The notes under the pieces are model-generated. The model was not told the origin of the DNA. It searched no databases and saw only the letters and a program-made list of their open reading frames with translations. The translations under genes and the position numbers were made by a program. DNA of 64,000 bases from Desmodesmus armatus (lineage: Eukaryota; Chlorophyta; Chlorophyceae; Sphaeropleales; Scenedesmaceae), in NCBI GenBank assembly GCA_007449985.2, contig VIIQ02000128.1, positions 1-64,000 of the forward strand, written 5' to 3'. The first letter of the stretch is position 1. Every line of letters begins with the position of its first letter. Shown here piece after piece: positions 30,665 to 42,600 of the stretch.

Positions 30665-32269
30665 TTACGTTTCACGCGCTATGTGCCTTGCCAAGCTGAC
30701 CAGGTTGGGAGGCAGCACGTCCTGCTCGAACAAGTGCACTCCGGGAGTGAGCATGCGCGTGGTGCTTCCCAACTCGCCTGACCAATCATGATTGGGAGAA
30801 GTGTGCAGGCTTGTGAGCGCTGTGAGGTGTCCCAGTGAGAGTGGTCTCGGATCTGAAAACATGCCCCTGCATTTGCAGCACAGCGACACAGGCGCAGATT
30901 CGTGTCAGAGCTACGACAGCGTGAGCCGCTCTGTGACAGTTGACATGGCATGCTGCATGAGCCACACAAGCGGTGCCGACAAAATGTCAAATCAACCAGC
31001 AATGTTGATGCCATCTGGCACAGCGTTCATTTTGCAACAACTTGGAAATGTACTCCTGGCAGGGTGAGGCTGAGCACGGGCTGCCAGGAAAGCTTGGTTG
31101 TGACTGTCTTCAGCATTGACGGTTCTGAAGTCAACGACAGGTTTTAGCTACTAGCTTCAGTGAAGCGTGCTACAATAGCAGTCGTAGTGACATCCTTCTC
31201 GCCGGCATTATGAAGATAAATGGCTGTACTGGCCTACGGCTGCACCAACTATACACAGAGCAAGTGCTGCGGGCAGCCAGTTGTACAGCGCCCTTGGCGT
31301 ACCTGTTGCCGTATGTGAGTTCCAGCTCCTTCAGTTGCGCAGGCAAGAGGGATAGAAGCTCACAGTCTGGCAGCACGCCATCGATGCTCAACTTGGTCAA
31401 GCTCGTCAAGCTGCACAGGTTGTGAATGAGCGGGCTGTCCCTTCCCAGGGTGGTGTCTCCAAAGATGCTCAGGGACTGTAACCTGCTGAAGCTGGAAAGA
31501 GCGGCTGCCAGGTTGGTGTAGTCGTGTGTGAGCCTGAACGAGTGCACGCCAGGGTCACAGCGACGGTCCGCTGGGGCTCATAGCCCGGCGGGAAATGCTC
31601 AGACTGAGCCACAGGTGGAGGCCTGAAGGGGTCGCACTCCACCTCTTCAATCGAATACTCTATGGCATCCTGGTCCACCTGGCTCCGCTGGGCTTCGATT
31701 TGGGCCAAGCTTCTTTCTGAAACACCCTCCACAGTCTCTGTGACGCACATGTGCAGATGCATCAGGTGGGAGGCTGGTAGGAGGCTCAACACATCCAGCC
31801 CGTTAGTGATGCCATCCTCACTACTGAAGGACACCAACCGTAGGCCGTGCTCCGAGGCAGCAGCTGCGCGCAGGGCTGGGACCAAGTAGTCCTCGCCAAA
31901 ATAGGGCCTAGTGCATATGATGTGCAGTTCCCTCAGGAGGGGCATGTACTTCAAGAGCCAGGCACCAAAGCTCTCCTCCCTGTTCATTGTACGTGCCATT
32001 TGGGTGTATTCCTGGCTCCATGCAGAACTTCTGTCATGGCCCATGCTCGGAGCAGATGAGTAGCTGCCGCAACTAGCAAGGCCTGGCAGGTAGCTGCTGT
32101 AAGTGAGGGACACACCCCCTCAGGCTGCTGCGGCTGCTTGCACAGCCTTGCTGGTTGCCAGTAGCTGAATGAGTGTGGTGTTCTCAGGGCTTATGTGCTG
32201 ACAGACCTCATGCTGCAGCAGCAGCCTGAGCGCTTTGTGGGCGGGCTCGTCCTCGAGGAGCTCCTGCAT
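30665..32269 (-). pseudogene. Leucine-rich-repeat protein, probably decayed
   Basis: On the minus strand an ATG at 32267-32269 opens MQELLEDEPAHKALRLLLQH, which resembles the N-terminal segment of algal leucine-rich-repeat proteins. The frame meets an in-frame TGA at 32120-32122, then continues in the same frame as GGVSLTYSSYLPGL and WLLKYMPLLRELHIIC to about 31560. There the frame changes to SFSRLQSLSIFGDTTLGRD, SLTSLTKLSIDGVLPDC and LLPAQLKELELTYGN. A further repeat-like block, SLGHLTALTSLHTSPNHD with DVLPPNLVSLA, lies at about 30720-30870. The repeats (LxxLxxLxLxxN-like) support a protein-binding LRR fold. The stop and frame change may be decay, unseen introns or sequence errors. Confidence 0.55.
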
Positions 32270-33179
32270 GGCTGTTGCTGTCAGGGGAGGCTGGGAGGCT
32301 GGTGTTGCTATTGAAAGTCAAAAGGGCTCCTGTGCACTCAGGTATCAGCTTGCAGGTCATCTCGTTTGTATGTGTCAATATATAGGCCGCTCACTTCGCT
32401 TCAACCGACCCTCCTTCCAAGGTGCGGGTCAGCTGGCACAGCATGCGACGTTCCAGTCAACTTCCAACTTCCACCTTGCACCAGTCAACTTCCAGCTTGC
32501 ACCTGGAGCGCGTGTTTGCCCCGTTCGGAATCCGTGCATGTGCTTCCAGCATGCAATGCTCGCATGGGGACTGCGCAGCCGGGCCCACACCTTCAGCTTC
32601 GTGGGCATCACCGGCGTGATGCGCCGAAATATCCATAGGTAGAGCCATAGAACATGCGCACTCTGAGCAGGCTAACCACGAAAAGCGGCGTCATGCTCTC
32701 AAAAGTGTGGCGTCAACGGTTGATGCGATGACACACCTCGCGCTGCAGCAGGACCATAGTGCATTGTGGGCGAGATGGCCGTCGTGCATTGCGTTGGCTG
32801 GCTATAGTTTTTTTTGCGCACCATGCTGTCTAAATAACAGCCCTGTCGATTGTCCAACGTTGGAGGGTTCTCCACTATCCGTGCAACGGTTGCGCTTGTC
32901 AATCCGTGCCATTGATTGCTCTTGACGCTGGAACGTGCATGCTTTACCACCTCTTTCGCGACGTGAATATACGGTTGTATCGAACACGTGCAGAAGAGCA
33001 CTCATTGTCTCATCAAAATGCTGCAGTTGTCTCATCGACAGGGGCTTCTCCGTGCTCCCTCGCAGCAACACACCGCCTCGAAGCACGCACCACCGATAAG
33101 TCGATTCAGTCGTGCACGCTGCACTGCTAGAAGAGGACAACCCCCCCTTAGAGTACTCCAGAATAGTACCCAGAATATA
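32270..33179. other. No gene recognised
   Basis: Short open frames only. A small local duplication, 'ccagtcaacttccaacttcc' and 'ccagtcaacttccagcttgc', lies at about 32454-32505. Nothing else is supported. Confidence 0.4.
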
Positions 33180-34735
33180 CACGGAGTACAGGGACAGAAT
33201 TTGGCCCAGAATTGGCCAGAATTCTGAGCCGTTCAGCCCACATCAAGGTAAACTTTGCTAAGTCCACCAGACACCCCCCTACCCCCTTGCACTCTGGCAT
33301 TCTGCCCACTCTGGGCCACTCCCCCCACTCCAGGTCACTCTAGCTGTTTTGCTGGAAATTTTGCTAAGTCCACCAGACACCCCCCTGCCCCCCTCCACTC
33401 TGGCATTCTGCCCACTCTGGGCCATTCCCCCCACTCTGGACCATTCTAGCAGTTGTGCTGGAAATTTTACTAAGTCCACCAGACACCCCCCTACCCCCCT
33501 GCACTCTGGCATTCTGCCCATTCTGGGCCACTCCCCCCACTCTGGACCATTCTAGCAGTTTTGCAGAATTTTTTTGCTAAAGTCCACCAGACACCCCCCT
33601 ACCCCCCTGCACTCTGGCATTCTGCCCACTCTGGGCCACTCCCCCCACTCTGGACCATCCTAGCAGTTCACCAGCCGCCAAGAAGCTTATCCTTCAGTGC
33701 GAACCGAGTGTTGTTACGGACAAACCAGCAAGCGGAGCCAAGCCAGAAACCCTACTCCTGCCACCATAACCATAAGCCCTACACAAAACCCTGATACCCC
33801 AGCCCGCTGGTTTCTTTGATGGGGCTGAAGTGGACGGCTGTGGGGTACTGTGGAGCCCGTAGGGCTCCACGGTCCACAGCCGTCCACGCCAGCCCCATCA
33901 AAGGATGCAGGGCTGGGGTATTAGGGTTTTGGGTTGGGCTTAGGGTTTTGGTGTCTGGATTAGGGTTTCTGGATCGGCGGAGCCCCTACGGACAGTTTAG
34001 GGTTTCTCGGGGGGGGGGGGGGGGCAGGGGGGGGCAGGTACTAGGGTTTAATTTATTGACAGCAGGACATGTCGTACAGCAGAGAGAGTTTGTAGCTAGA
34101 GTGTCTTGGAGTGGGCAGAGTGGGAGGGAGTGGGCATAGTGCCAGAGTGGCGGGCTGGGGACTTGGGAAAATTCAGCTAGAGTGTCCTGGAGTGGGCAGA
34201 GTGGGAGGGAGTGGGCAGAATGCCAGAGTGGCAGGCTGGGGACTTGGGAAAATTCAGCTAGAGGGTCTCGGAGTGGGCAGAGTGGGAGGGAGTGAGCAGA
34301 ATGCCAGAGTGGTAGGCTGGGGACTTGGGAAAATTCAGCTAGAGTGTCCTGGAGTGGTCAGAGTGGGAGGGAGTGGGCAGAATGCCAGAGTGGCAGGCTG
34401 GGGACTTGGGAAAATCCAGCTAGAGGGTCTCGGAGTGGGCAGAGTGGGAGGGAGTGGGCAGAATGCCAGAGTGGTAGGCTGGGGACTTGGGAAAATTCAG
34501 CGAGAGTGTCCTGGAGTGGTCAGAGTGGCAGGGAGTGGGCAGAATGCCAGAGTGGCAGGCTGGGGACTTAGGAAAATTCAGCTGGAGTGTCCTGGAGTGG
34601 GCAGAGTGGGAGGGAGTGGGCAGAATGCCAGAGTGGCAGGCTGGGGACTTAGGAAAATTCAGCTGCAGTGGCTAGGAGTGGGCAGAGTGGGAGGGAGTGG
34701 GCAGAATGCCAGAGTGGCAGGCTGGGGCCTATGAA
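33180..34735. mobile_element. Foldback-like element: inverted minisatellites flanking a telomere-like palindrome
   Basis: The left arm (33255-33664) has four units of about 105-108 bp containing 'ctctggcattctgcccactc'. The right arm (about 34095-34735) has about eight units of about 81 bp containing the exact reverse complement 'gagtgggcagaatgccagag'. Between them lies a long palindrome with telomere-like motifs and a G run. Long inverted ends built of tandem repeats are the hallmark of foldback-type elements. No transposase was found and no flanking duplication could be defined. The right arm stops about 100 bp before the nucleotidyltransferase-like gene. Confidence 0.55.
33735..33985. repeat. 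Telomere-like palindrome
   Basis: The core is gtggagccc-gta-gggctccac near 33850-33870. It extends outward through gtggacggctgtgg/ccacagccgtccac, ttgatggggctg/cagccccatcaa, ccccagccc/gggctgggg, and then caaaaccctgatacccc/ggggtattagggttttg and cagaaaccct/agggtttctg. The left half reads CCCTA-type and the right half TAGGGTTT-type (TAGGGTTT recurs irregularly from 33932 to about 34050). This is degenerate plant/algal-type telomere sequence (TTTAGGG or TTTTAGGG), arranged CCC-to-GGG around the centre. Confidence 0.75.
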
Positions 34736-34837
34736 AATTAGGGATCACTCAGAGGTCTCAGGACCATTCTGGTAGTACTCAAGAGCAAAAAAGGGGGGTA
34801 TTGTCGATTTATCTGCACTGCCCGAAGGCCAGCATCA

Positions 34838-37078
34838 GTGACGGCAACAGCGGTATCAGCAACAGCAGAGCAAACAGTGGGCCCAGTATGCAGATCCCTC
34901 CTGGACCTCCCTGCTGGCAGCAGCTGGGAGAGCCTGCAGCAGCTGGTCACTCCAGGCGCAGATGAGATAGAGCGTCTGCAAGCAGCAGCTCGTGCTGTAC
35001 AACGCAGTGCGGGAGGCACAGCAGAGCTTGCAGGGCTTGCAACAGCAGGCACCCTGCTGCCAGGACAGCAAGCGATCATTGTGTCCAGGCAGCCGGGCTA
35101 CAGCCTTGACGAGCACTCACAGGTCAAGGACATGGCTGCATTGCATCTGAGGGCTGACAAGGAATTCGGACTGATAAATGAACCGCAATCGCGCCGGATC
35201 CAGGGCAGCCACGCCAGTACCGAGATAGGTGTATTGGTGTGTGGTGACACATCGCCAGCTGATACCTTGCAGCAACTGCAACAACTTTCTGGGCCCAGCC
35301 TATCCAGCAAACAGCTGGCGATAGTTCAGGATTACAGTATTTATGTCAGTCTTCCCATGTTTTTGCAACAGCAGCCAGCAATATACAAGCTTGCTGCACG
35401 TGTTGTCATGGAGTGGATGCGAAAAAGGAGCAAGCTCAAAAACATTTGGTGAGTGTGAACTAGAGTGTGAGTTGCTGCAAGAGCTGTGTTCGTGCTTTGC
35501 AGCCCTGCCTGGCAGAAACCGAGTCATTCGGTGCTGCCCAGATCAGTATGATGGGCAATGCCTTGCAAGGCACTCTGGTAGATCAACATTTCAGATTGTT
35601 CAGCTCTGGCAGACTCAGACCAGACTGTTGAGATTGATGTCAGATCGCCTTCAAACTGGTTGAGTTATCTGAGTGTGTTGTGTTCAACTTACTGAAGTTC
35701 AGTAAGGCTCACCATGAGCGCATTGATGCCATACAACTTGTTGCTTCTACATGCCCAGTATGCCTGCCCTTGCTGCTGGCTGCTCATGTCGTACTTGCAC
35801 AGGATTCATTCATTGGTGCACCTGCTGGTTCTCAAGGCTTTTCAGCAGTTCCAGGCCTCATCTGCTGCTGTCGGCGACCCACAGCTTCAGGACTTTGCCT
35901 CAGAGCCTGTTGCCCTGGATTTAGTCCTGCTCAACTTCCTGCAGCTGACAGCAGGCCTCAACAACAGGACGGTCATCAGCTGGGATCAGTTCTACAGCAA
36001 TCAGGTGGTGGAGGAGGTGCTGGCAACACCTGATTATGCAGAAGAAATCCGGCATATTGGCCAAAAAGCACACCCCATCGTGCTCAACCCCACCAACCCA
36101 ACCCACAACGCTGCTGCACCATGGCCGCCAGACAGGTTGCAGCGGCTTGTCGAGGCGGCACAGGCATGTTCGATAGAGCTTGAGGGGGCACACCATCTTC
36201 CTGCTCATGTCAGGCTGTGCCTGCAGCAGCCACAGGATGCAGTGAGCACAGCTCTCAAGCAACAGCTGCAGCAGCAGGAGACTGAGGTGACGGTGATCAA
36301 GAAGAAGCTGCTGCAGCAGGAGGCCAATGCAAAGGAACTAGAGCAGCAGCTGCAGCAGCAGGAGGCAAATGCAGAGGCCATGAAGCAACAGCTGCAGCAG
36401 CAGGAGGCAAATGCAGAGGCCATGAAGCAACAGCTGCAGCAGTAGGAGGCAAATGCAGAGGCCATGAAGCAACAGCTGCAGCAGCAGGAAGCAGAGGTGA
36501 CGGCCCTCAAGAATCAGCTGCAGCAGCAGCAGGAAGCAGAGGCAGAGACCGTGAAGCAGCAGCTGCAGAAGCAGGAAGCAGAGGCAAAGGCTGTAACTTA
36601 CAAGCTTGGCAAGCTCCTACAGCAGCAGGTGACAGAGACAGAGGCCATTAAGAAGCAGCTGCAGCAGCTGCTGCAGCGCAAGCCAGATTTTGTGGGCCTC
36701 AAGCAGCAGCAAAAGCAGCAGGAGGCAGAGACAGCGGCCCTCCGACAGCAACTGCAGCAGCTGCTGCAGCGCAAGCCAGACGTTGTGGGCCTCAAGGAGA
36801 AGCTAAAGCAGCAGGAGGCAGAGACAGAAGCCCTCCGACAGCAACTGCAGCAGCACCTGATGCAGCGCGAGCCCATCGAGTTGGCCCAGGCAAAGCACCT
36901 TAAGGTGCTGCAGCGGCTGGAGGAAGTGACTGACCGTCTGCAGCAGCACCAGCAGCAGCAGGAGGGTGCTGAGTTTGACACCCTGAAGCACCAGGTGCGG
37001 CAGCTGCAAAGCAAGCTGGACACGCAGTCCAGCCTGCTGCAGACATTGCTTGCCAGCAAACGTCCCTCGGACCTCTAG
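34838..37078 (+). CDS. OAS/CD-NTase-like protein with long Gln-rich coiled coil (in-frame stop; 5' end unclear)
   Basis: Two exons are clear: up to 35448 (AACATTTG|GTGAGT) and 35803-37078, which join in phase to KNIWIHSLVHLLVLKAFQQF. The first exon holds AGLATAGTLLPGQQAIIV, which could be a degraded nucleotidyltransferase G-S...G-T...D-x-D box, and FLQQQPAIYKLAARVVMEWM. The second holds VISWDQFYSNQVVEEV and HPIVLNPTNPTHNAA, close to the PVILDPADPTGN signature of oligoadenylate synthetases and their relatives. From about 36240 a Gln-rich coiled coil of about 280 residues follows (repeats of KQQLQQQEANAEAM). A TAG at 36443-36445 stands where neighbouring repeats have CAG, and the frame stays open on both sides to the TAG at 37076-37078. 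No ATG start is visible; 34838 is GTG. Both metal-binding aspartates appear to be missing, so enzymatic activity is doubtful. An upstream exon may have been cut off by the foldback repeats. Confidence 0.5.
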
Positions 37079-38188
37079 GCCAATGGCAGCCAGCGGCCAA
37101 TCAGCAAGTGTTGTGGTACGTACCACACTGTATACACCCACAACGGGCTTGGCGCCACCAGGAGCCGTGGCGATGCACCCGCTGCAGGGAGGTGGCTGCA
37201 GCATCTTGTGGTGGTTTCCATTATTCACGGGCAGCTTCGCGCCACGTGGCATTGGCATGTACACAACAAGCACACTGTATGATAAGCCTGAGGTACTTCT
37301 TCGGTGGGTCAGGTGCTTTACCAACTGTTTTGTCACTGTTGGTGTTTTGGGCACATGATGTTGGTCTCAGGATTTCATGGGCATACATGCCAGGACCAAG
37401 GTTTGCTGGCTGGCAGTGTTTCACTCCACACCTGGAGGTTTGTGTGCCACCAACCTTCTGCATGATATTATAGGTTTGTGGACTTTGTGAGGCTGCATGC
37501 ATGAGTCACAGTCTTTGTCATCGAGACACATTACGGCTACAGCACTTTGCGCTGCTTTGGCTTTGCAGCTTGACAGCAGTACCGACACAGTGGCGGTCAC
37601 TGCAGCGGCTGTGCTGGTGCATTTGGTTGAGCTCACGGCTTCAGTGAGGTTGTTGACGGCAGTCCTTCTGCACGGGGGCTTTATATGGTGGGCACGCGTA
37701 TCATGGTAGTTGGCCGGCTGTGATGGAGTTGAGTTTGAGTCGAGTTGAACTGAGTTGTGCTGCAAGCATGCTGACGCAAGCCTCCAAGGCTTCAAGGGGA
37801 ATACTGATTGTGCAGAAAGCGTCCAGGGATGCGCATAACAAAGCTTCATGCGAGCTACAGTTTATCATAAAACGTCTAACGCCCGGGTGGCGTCAGTACT
37901 GCATCAATTCCGTCCTAGTGTTCTTTATGGAGTGGGTGTACCCTGGACTTTGCAGACTAGCTGTCATAGGCGGATAGCTAGTAGCAGGGTGAGGCTCTCT
38001 TATTGCAGGGCCGCTGCTGCCCAGGTAGTGAACAAGTGCTGCTGCTGGGGTGCTGCTGCGATGTCTGTGCTGCTAACGGCCCTTCCCAGCCTTCCAAGTC
38101 TCTGGAAAGTAGCTTTTTCGCGTTTGAAACTACATGTGACATGATCAGGCACCCAATGGCACCGCACTCATTGCTCAAAGGCACGCTT

Positions 38189-38232
<44 letters not shown>

Positions 38233-39616
38233 GTGTACGAATCTGCTGCACCCTTGCACCCCTGTCGTGTGCCTGCTCCACGCAAGCGTTGCTGATGGGC
38301 AGATTAAAGCCGATGTCCTTATCTCTTCGGCACTCGCATTTACAGCTGACGGTCTGTCAGTCACCCATTACTTAACCCCGCATGTGTCTCGCAACAAGTG
38401 CCCGAGGACCACATGAAACGCGTTTTCATTGTTATCTTCAAGCAACTTTGTGCTGACAAGCGGCGTACACTGCATTTTGGCACGTGCAAAGGATATCGTC
38501 CATGTATATGGTTTTTGTGTCTTTTCAACCAAGCGTCTGGGGGGCACAGGCGTGCCCCAGCCGCAAACGACAAATACACACGTACATCGTGACGCGACAC
38601 CATCTGCAATCCTGTTGTCAGCGGCTGGTGCAGTGTTGGTACTTTCAACCGCTGCGTCCATACCCTTCATAAACAGAAGCAGATTATTCCTTGTTATCGT
38701 ACTTTTACACATTGCCCAGCCAAGGCTTGCTGGGCCCACTGTTGGACCATACTGGTGACCTGTTTTGGCAGTCATGTGTGTGGGTGTGAGACCCGTGCGC
38801 TGTATCTGCATCTCTTCCTAAAGGAATCGATGCAATAAAAGGCTTGAAGCAACTATAGCTAGTCAAGCCAGTGCCGTTTTTCTTGTTACATTAAGTCAGT
38901 CCTGTATGCTTGACGCACAAGGCGTGTCCGTAAATCGGTTCCAAGCTTCAATTTGCATCTTCAGCAAGTCAAGGCTCAACAAATGCAATCAACAAGCCTT
39001 ACAACAGTGCATGTGGCGCAGCCATAGCGTATGTACCACCACTGGCTGTGATGCAAAGAGGTTTTCATCAAGTACATCACAGTAGGAGAACATCAAGATG
39101 CGCCGCCAGGTGACCTGACAACAACACACTGGCTCAGCTCAACAACTGCAACTCTCTGCTCATAGCATGTTGCAACCAATTGCCAATCTGGCTCCCTTTT
39201 TGGTTCACCAGAGGGGGCGGACTCCCACCGGCTGGCCACACACAGCGCAATCAGGCAAACCCAATCTGGCTCTGGCACTTACACAATGCAGTCCAACTAC
39301 AACATGACATATTGTGACGCCACAATGCATGACAAAAAAAGCAGGCAATTGTGAGCAAAAGACGCTGGACATTCCACACCAACACAAAAACGTGCCCTAA
39401 GATTGCCACTGATGTACGTACACACAAGCACCACAAAGGGTAGTGCTGATGCGCAGCAAGCTGCCCATAATACATATCCATAACTTACAAGAGCATTTGA
39501 CAAACAAACAGCGCACAAAAGTGTACAGGCATCAAGCAAGCAACTCCTACAACGACACACTGGCAGCCTTGATGTACAGACATGTCTCCAGCTGTGGTAT
39601 CATGCAGGGATGGCCT
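37079..39616. other. Intergenic, no gene recognised
   Basis: Short open frames on both strands show no domain. A (CAG)n microsatellite lies at 38190-38231. The text near 38835 contains 'aataaaa', but no coding region is attached to it. The interval separates two convergent genes. Confidence 0.45.
38190..38231. repeat. CAG microsatellite (about 14 triplets)
   Basis: An uninterrupted CAG run in intergenic DNA. The same triplet is expanded in the coding exons of the helicase and coiled-coil genes, so this genome tolerates or favours CAG growth in general. Confidence 0.95.
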
Positions 39617-42600
39617 TCACTTGCCCTGCTTGGCCGGGCCCAGCAGAGTGTCCTTCAAAAACGTGCCAATGCCGCCACCCTCAGGCTTGGTGTGAGGCAC
39701 TGCAGCAGCACATGAACACATGTGAGGTGACGACAGCAACTTGCGGCAGTGCCACCCTCAAACAGCTGCTGAGCAGCTGATGGTCATTTTTACTTAGCAG
39801 GGGGTAATATTCCCGTACTTTAGCACCATTGATGGGCAGCATCTCGCAATCTGCTTGCTTGTGTCAAAGCTGTCAGTACAAATGTGTTGAAGTGTGGCCC
39901 TGTCATGCTGGCCATTGCAGGTGCCAGCGATGGGCCCGTTTGCACAAGACGCACCTGCAATACCCCCCTCATAGCTGGGCAGGATCTTGGACAGATCTGG
40001 CCCCTCCTTGCCGCTGCTGCTGTCCTTGTCCTGCTCCACATCATCGTCAGCACTGCCTGCAGGGGCAGCTGCTGCTGCACCACCAGGCCGTGTGCCCTGC
40101 TTCACCCACTCGCAACTGCCAGGGGCTGCCTCTGCTGGGCCCTCAGGGGGGGTGACTGGACCTGCATGCAGACATACATGCCCACATACCCCGATGGCAT
40201 GGAGACAGACGTGTGTCACAATGTGGTACATGGTTTTGTATGGTTACTTTTGATGAGTTCAGCCGGCTCCCAAATGCGAGTCGCGCGGCTCCCAAATGCG
40301 AGCGCGGCTCGCATTTGGGAGCCGGCTGAATCCATCGGAAGCAACCATACAAAACCATGTACCACATTGTCGGATGATATAAGCTTCACCATGCATTGGT
40401 GCCTGGTGAACATGATAGGGCCACCAGAGCTGTGCACAAGGCATGCACAATGCTGCCGCACAGGTGTGGACAGTTTACAACCGCTGCGCCCCTGTCAATG
40501 CTGCGCCCCTGTCAATGCAATATACAAACAAGGGGGGCACAATGCCGGACAGGAGCGTTCAGCCTTTGCACCAGGCTCACCGATGTGCATCTTGCCCTGC
40601 TCAGACTCCTTCACCGCTGCAGTATCCTTGACTGCCACACCTCCTGCTGCCGCGCCACCAGGCTGCTCACCCGCCTTCACCCACTCAGCACCGCCAGGGG
40701 CTGGCTCTGCAGGGCCCTCAGGAGGCGTGACTGGACCTGCAGGGAATGTGATTGGCAGCTTTTGGGACCATGCTGCCTGCGTCATGCATCCTGGCTCACA
40801 TGTGCGCACATGTGTCACAGCACAAGCTGACCAGTAAATGCAGCAGCCTGTCCTCAGGGACGCCGTGAATGACATGTGATGCCATTTTGCTGTTGACACC
40901 CACCCACAGTGTGCTGACCATGCAAGACATTGCGGCAAAAACCAGCTGCTATGCTTGCAATGCACTGCCAGGCACAATGAAGCCAATGGCACATTTTATT
41001 GCGTGGAAAGCAGCCGATCAAGGTGAGAGGTGGGTACAGATAGCTCACCAATGTGCATGCTGCCTGGCTCAGCACTCTCCATTGCTGTAGGATCACCCAC
41101 CACAACATCCCTCCAGTCGACTGCACCTGCACGCAGCAACAACAATGCACGTACAGTTGGTTGACGACAGTCATATAGATGTTCGACATCGACGTCATAC
41201 GCGTTGCATCATCCTCGGTCTGACGGAACCCGCGCGTCGGCTCGCATCATTCCCACATGTTGGCGAACAACAATGAACGACACTGCAAATTCGTCTCTCC
41301 AAACGCATCAACTTGTCTGTAACACCAAGTGCATCCCCCTCTTGGGTACCCAACAGTTACATTTACAGTAATTGGCTCAGCAAAAGCTGAGCAACCCACA
41401 AGGGAGCCAGAGGCTCATCGGGAACCCAATAAACACTCACCTTGGTGCAGTGGTACCTGTGCGCCAGTCCTGCTGCTGCCTCCAGTCGCCTCACTGTGCA
41501 CTGCCAGGCTGCCCCTCACCCTCTGTGCAGTTACCCTGATGTTCTCTGCTGTGGGAGCCGGCCCAGCAGTAGGCGGGTAGGCTGCTGTGGGCATGGTAGG
41601 AGGCATCTCTGGCTGCCCGGGAGCTGGTGCTGCTGCTGCCGGCTCTGTGAGGCCTACTGGGGGTGTGAGGCCTGCGTCCTCTGAGTCCGCGCCAGTAACC
41701 TGTGTTGCCACTACGTAGTCATCAGAGCTCAGGGGGACCTTGCTGTCAGTGGCTGCTGGTGGCTGTGACTCTGCGGAAAAAGCGAGACAGCACAAGGGGG
41801 TTGTACTACTAGTAGCACCTTGTTGTGCAGACGCGAGTTATATTCAAGAAAGCAGGACTGTGCCATCGGGACTTGACACCGTCTCAAGTCCAGGCTGGCA
41901 CAGGCTGCGGCAGCTGAGCTGCCTCCGCACCAGAAGTGTGTTTCCTTAGAGGCCGACTGTCCAACTGGCTACTCCCTGTCCCACACACAACCCCCAAAAC
42001 AGGGACCCGCTTCTTGCTCGGGCAGGCACCATCTAAAAAAACACATCCTTTCAGTTAAATGCACCCACTGTCACCGAGTTAGTTGGCAACTAGCAGACTC
42101 CTGCAGGCCCCCCTGTGATGTTGCTCAGCTGTGTCACCCAATGAGTCCACTCACCTGCTGCCCCCTCATTCTCCTCATCCTGCACCGCCTCCTCCTCATC
42201 CTCAATCGCATGCGACCCAAAGGCATATGAGTCATCATCATACCCCCCATGGCCTGTGCCAGGCACTGCGTGTGCAACTGCTGATGCAGCCTCTGCCACT
42301 GTGCGCTGTATTGCTGCCCAGATGCTGCCAGGCTGAGGATCTGTGCTGCCAGCGTCTGTGTCTTGCTGTGTGGTGTGCTGCTCTGCAGAGTCAGGTGCAC
42401 TGCCAATGCTGTCCTGCCAGGGGGCTGTGTCTGATGGGAGTGCGGGTGTGTATGAGGGGACTGCTGCTGAGGCTGAGGGGACTGCGGGTGTGTCTGAGGG
42501 GACTGCTGGTGTGGCTGATGGGACTGCGGGTGTGTCTGAGGGGACTGCTGGTGTGGCTGAGGGGACTGCGGGTGTGTCTGAGGAAGGCAGCAGTGTGTCC

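Noticed and set aside
33735..33985. Telomere-telomere fusion
   Set aside because: A fusion should read TTTAGGG then CCCTAAA; here the order is CCCTA then TAGGG, and the repeats are irregular.
36443..36445. Nuclear code with TAG read as glutamine
   Set aside because: Gag, Pol and the coiled-coil gene itself use TAG as the terminal stop, so reassignment is not supported.
38361..38811. Overlapping minus-strand frames (95-147 codons) in the 37-39.6 kb gap
   Set aside because: No domain, no exon chain, and several frames overlap each other.
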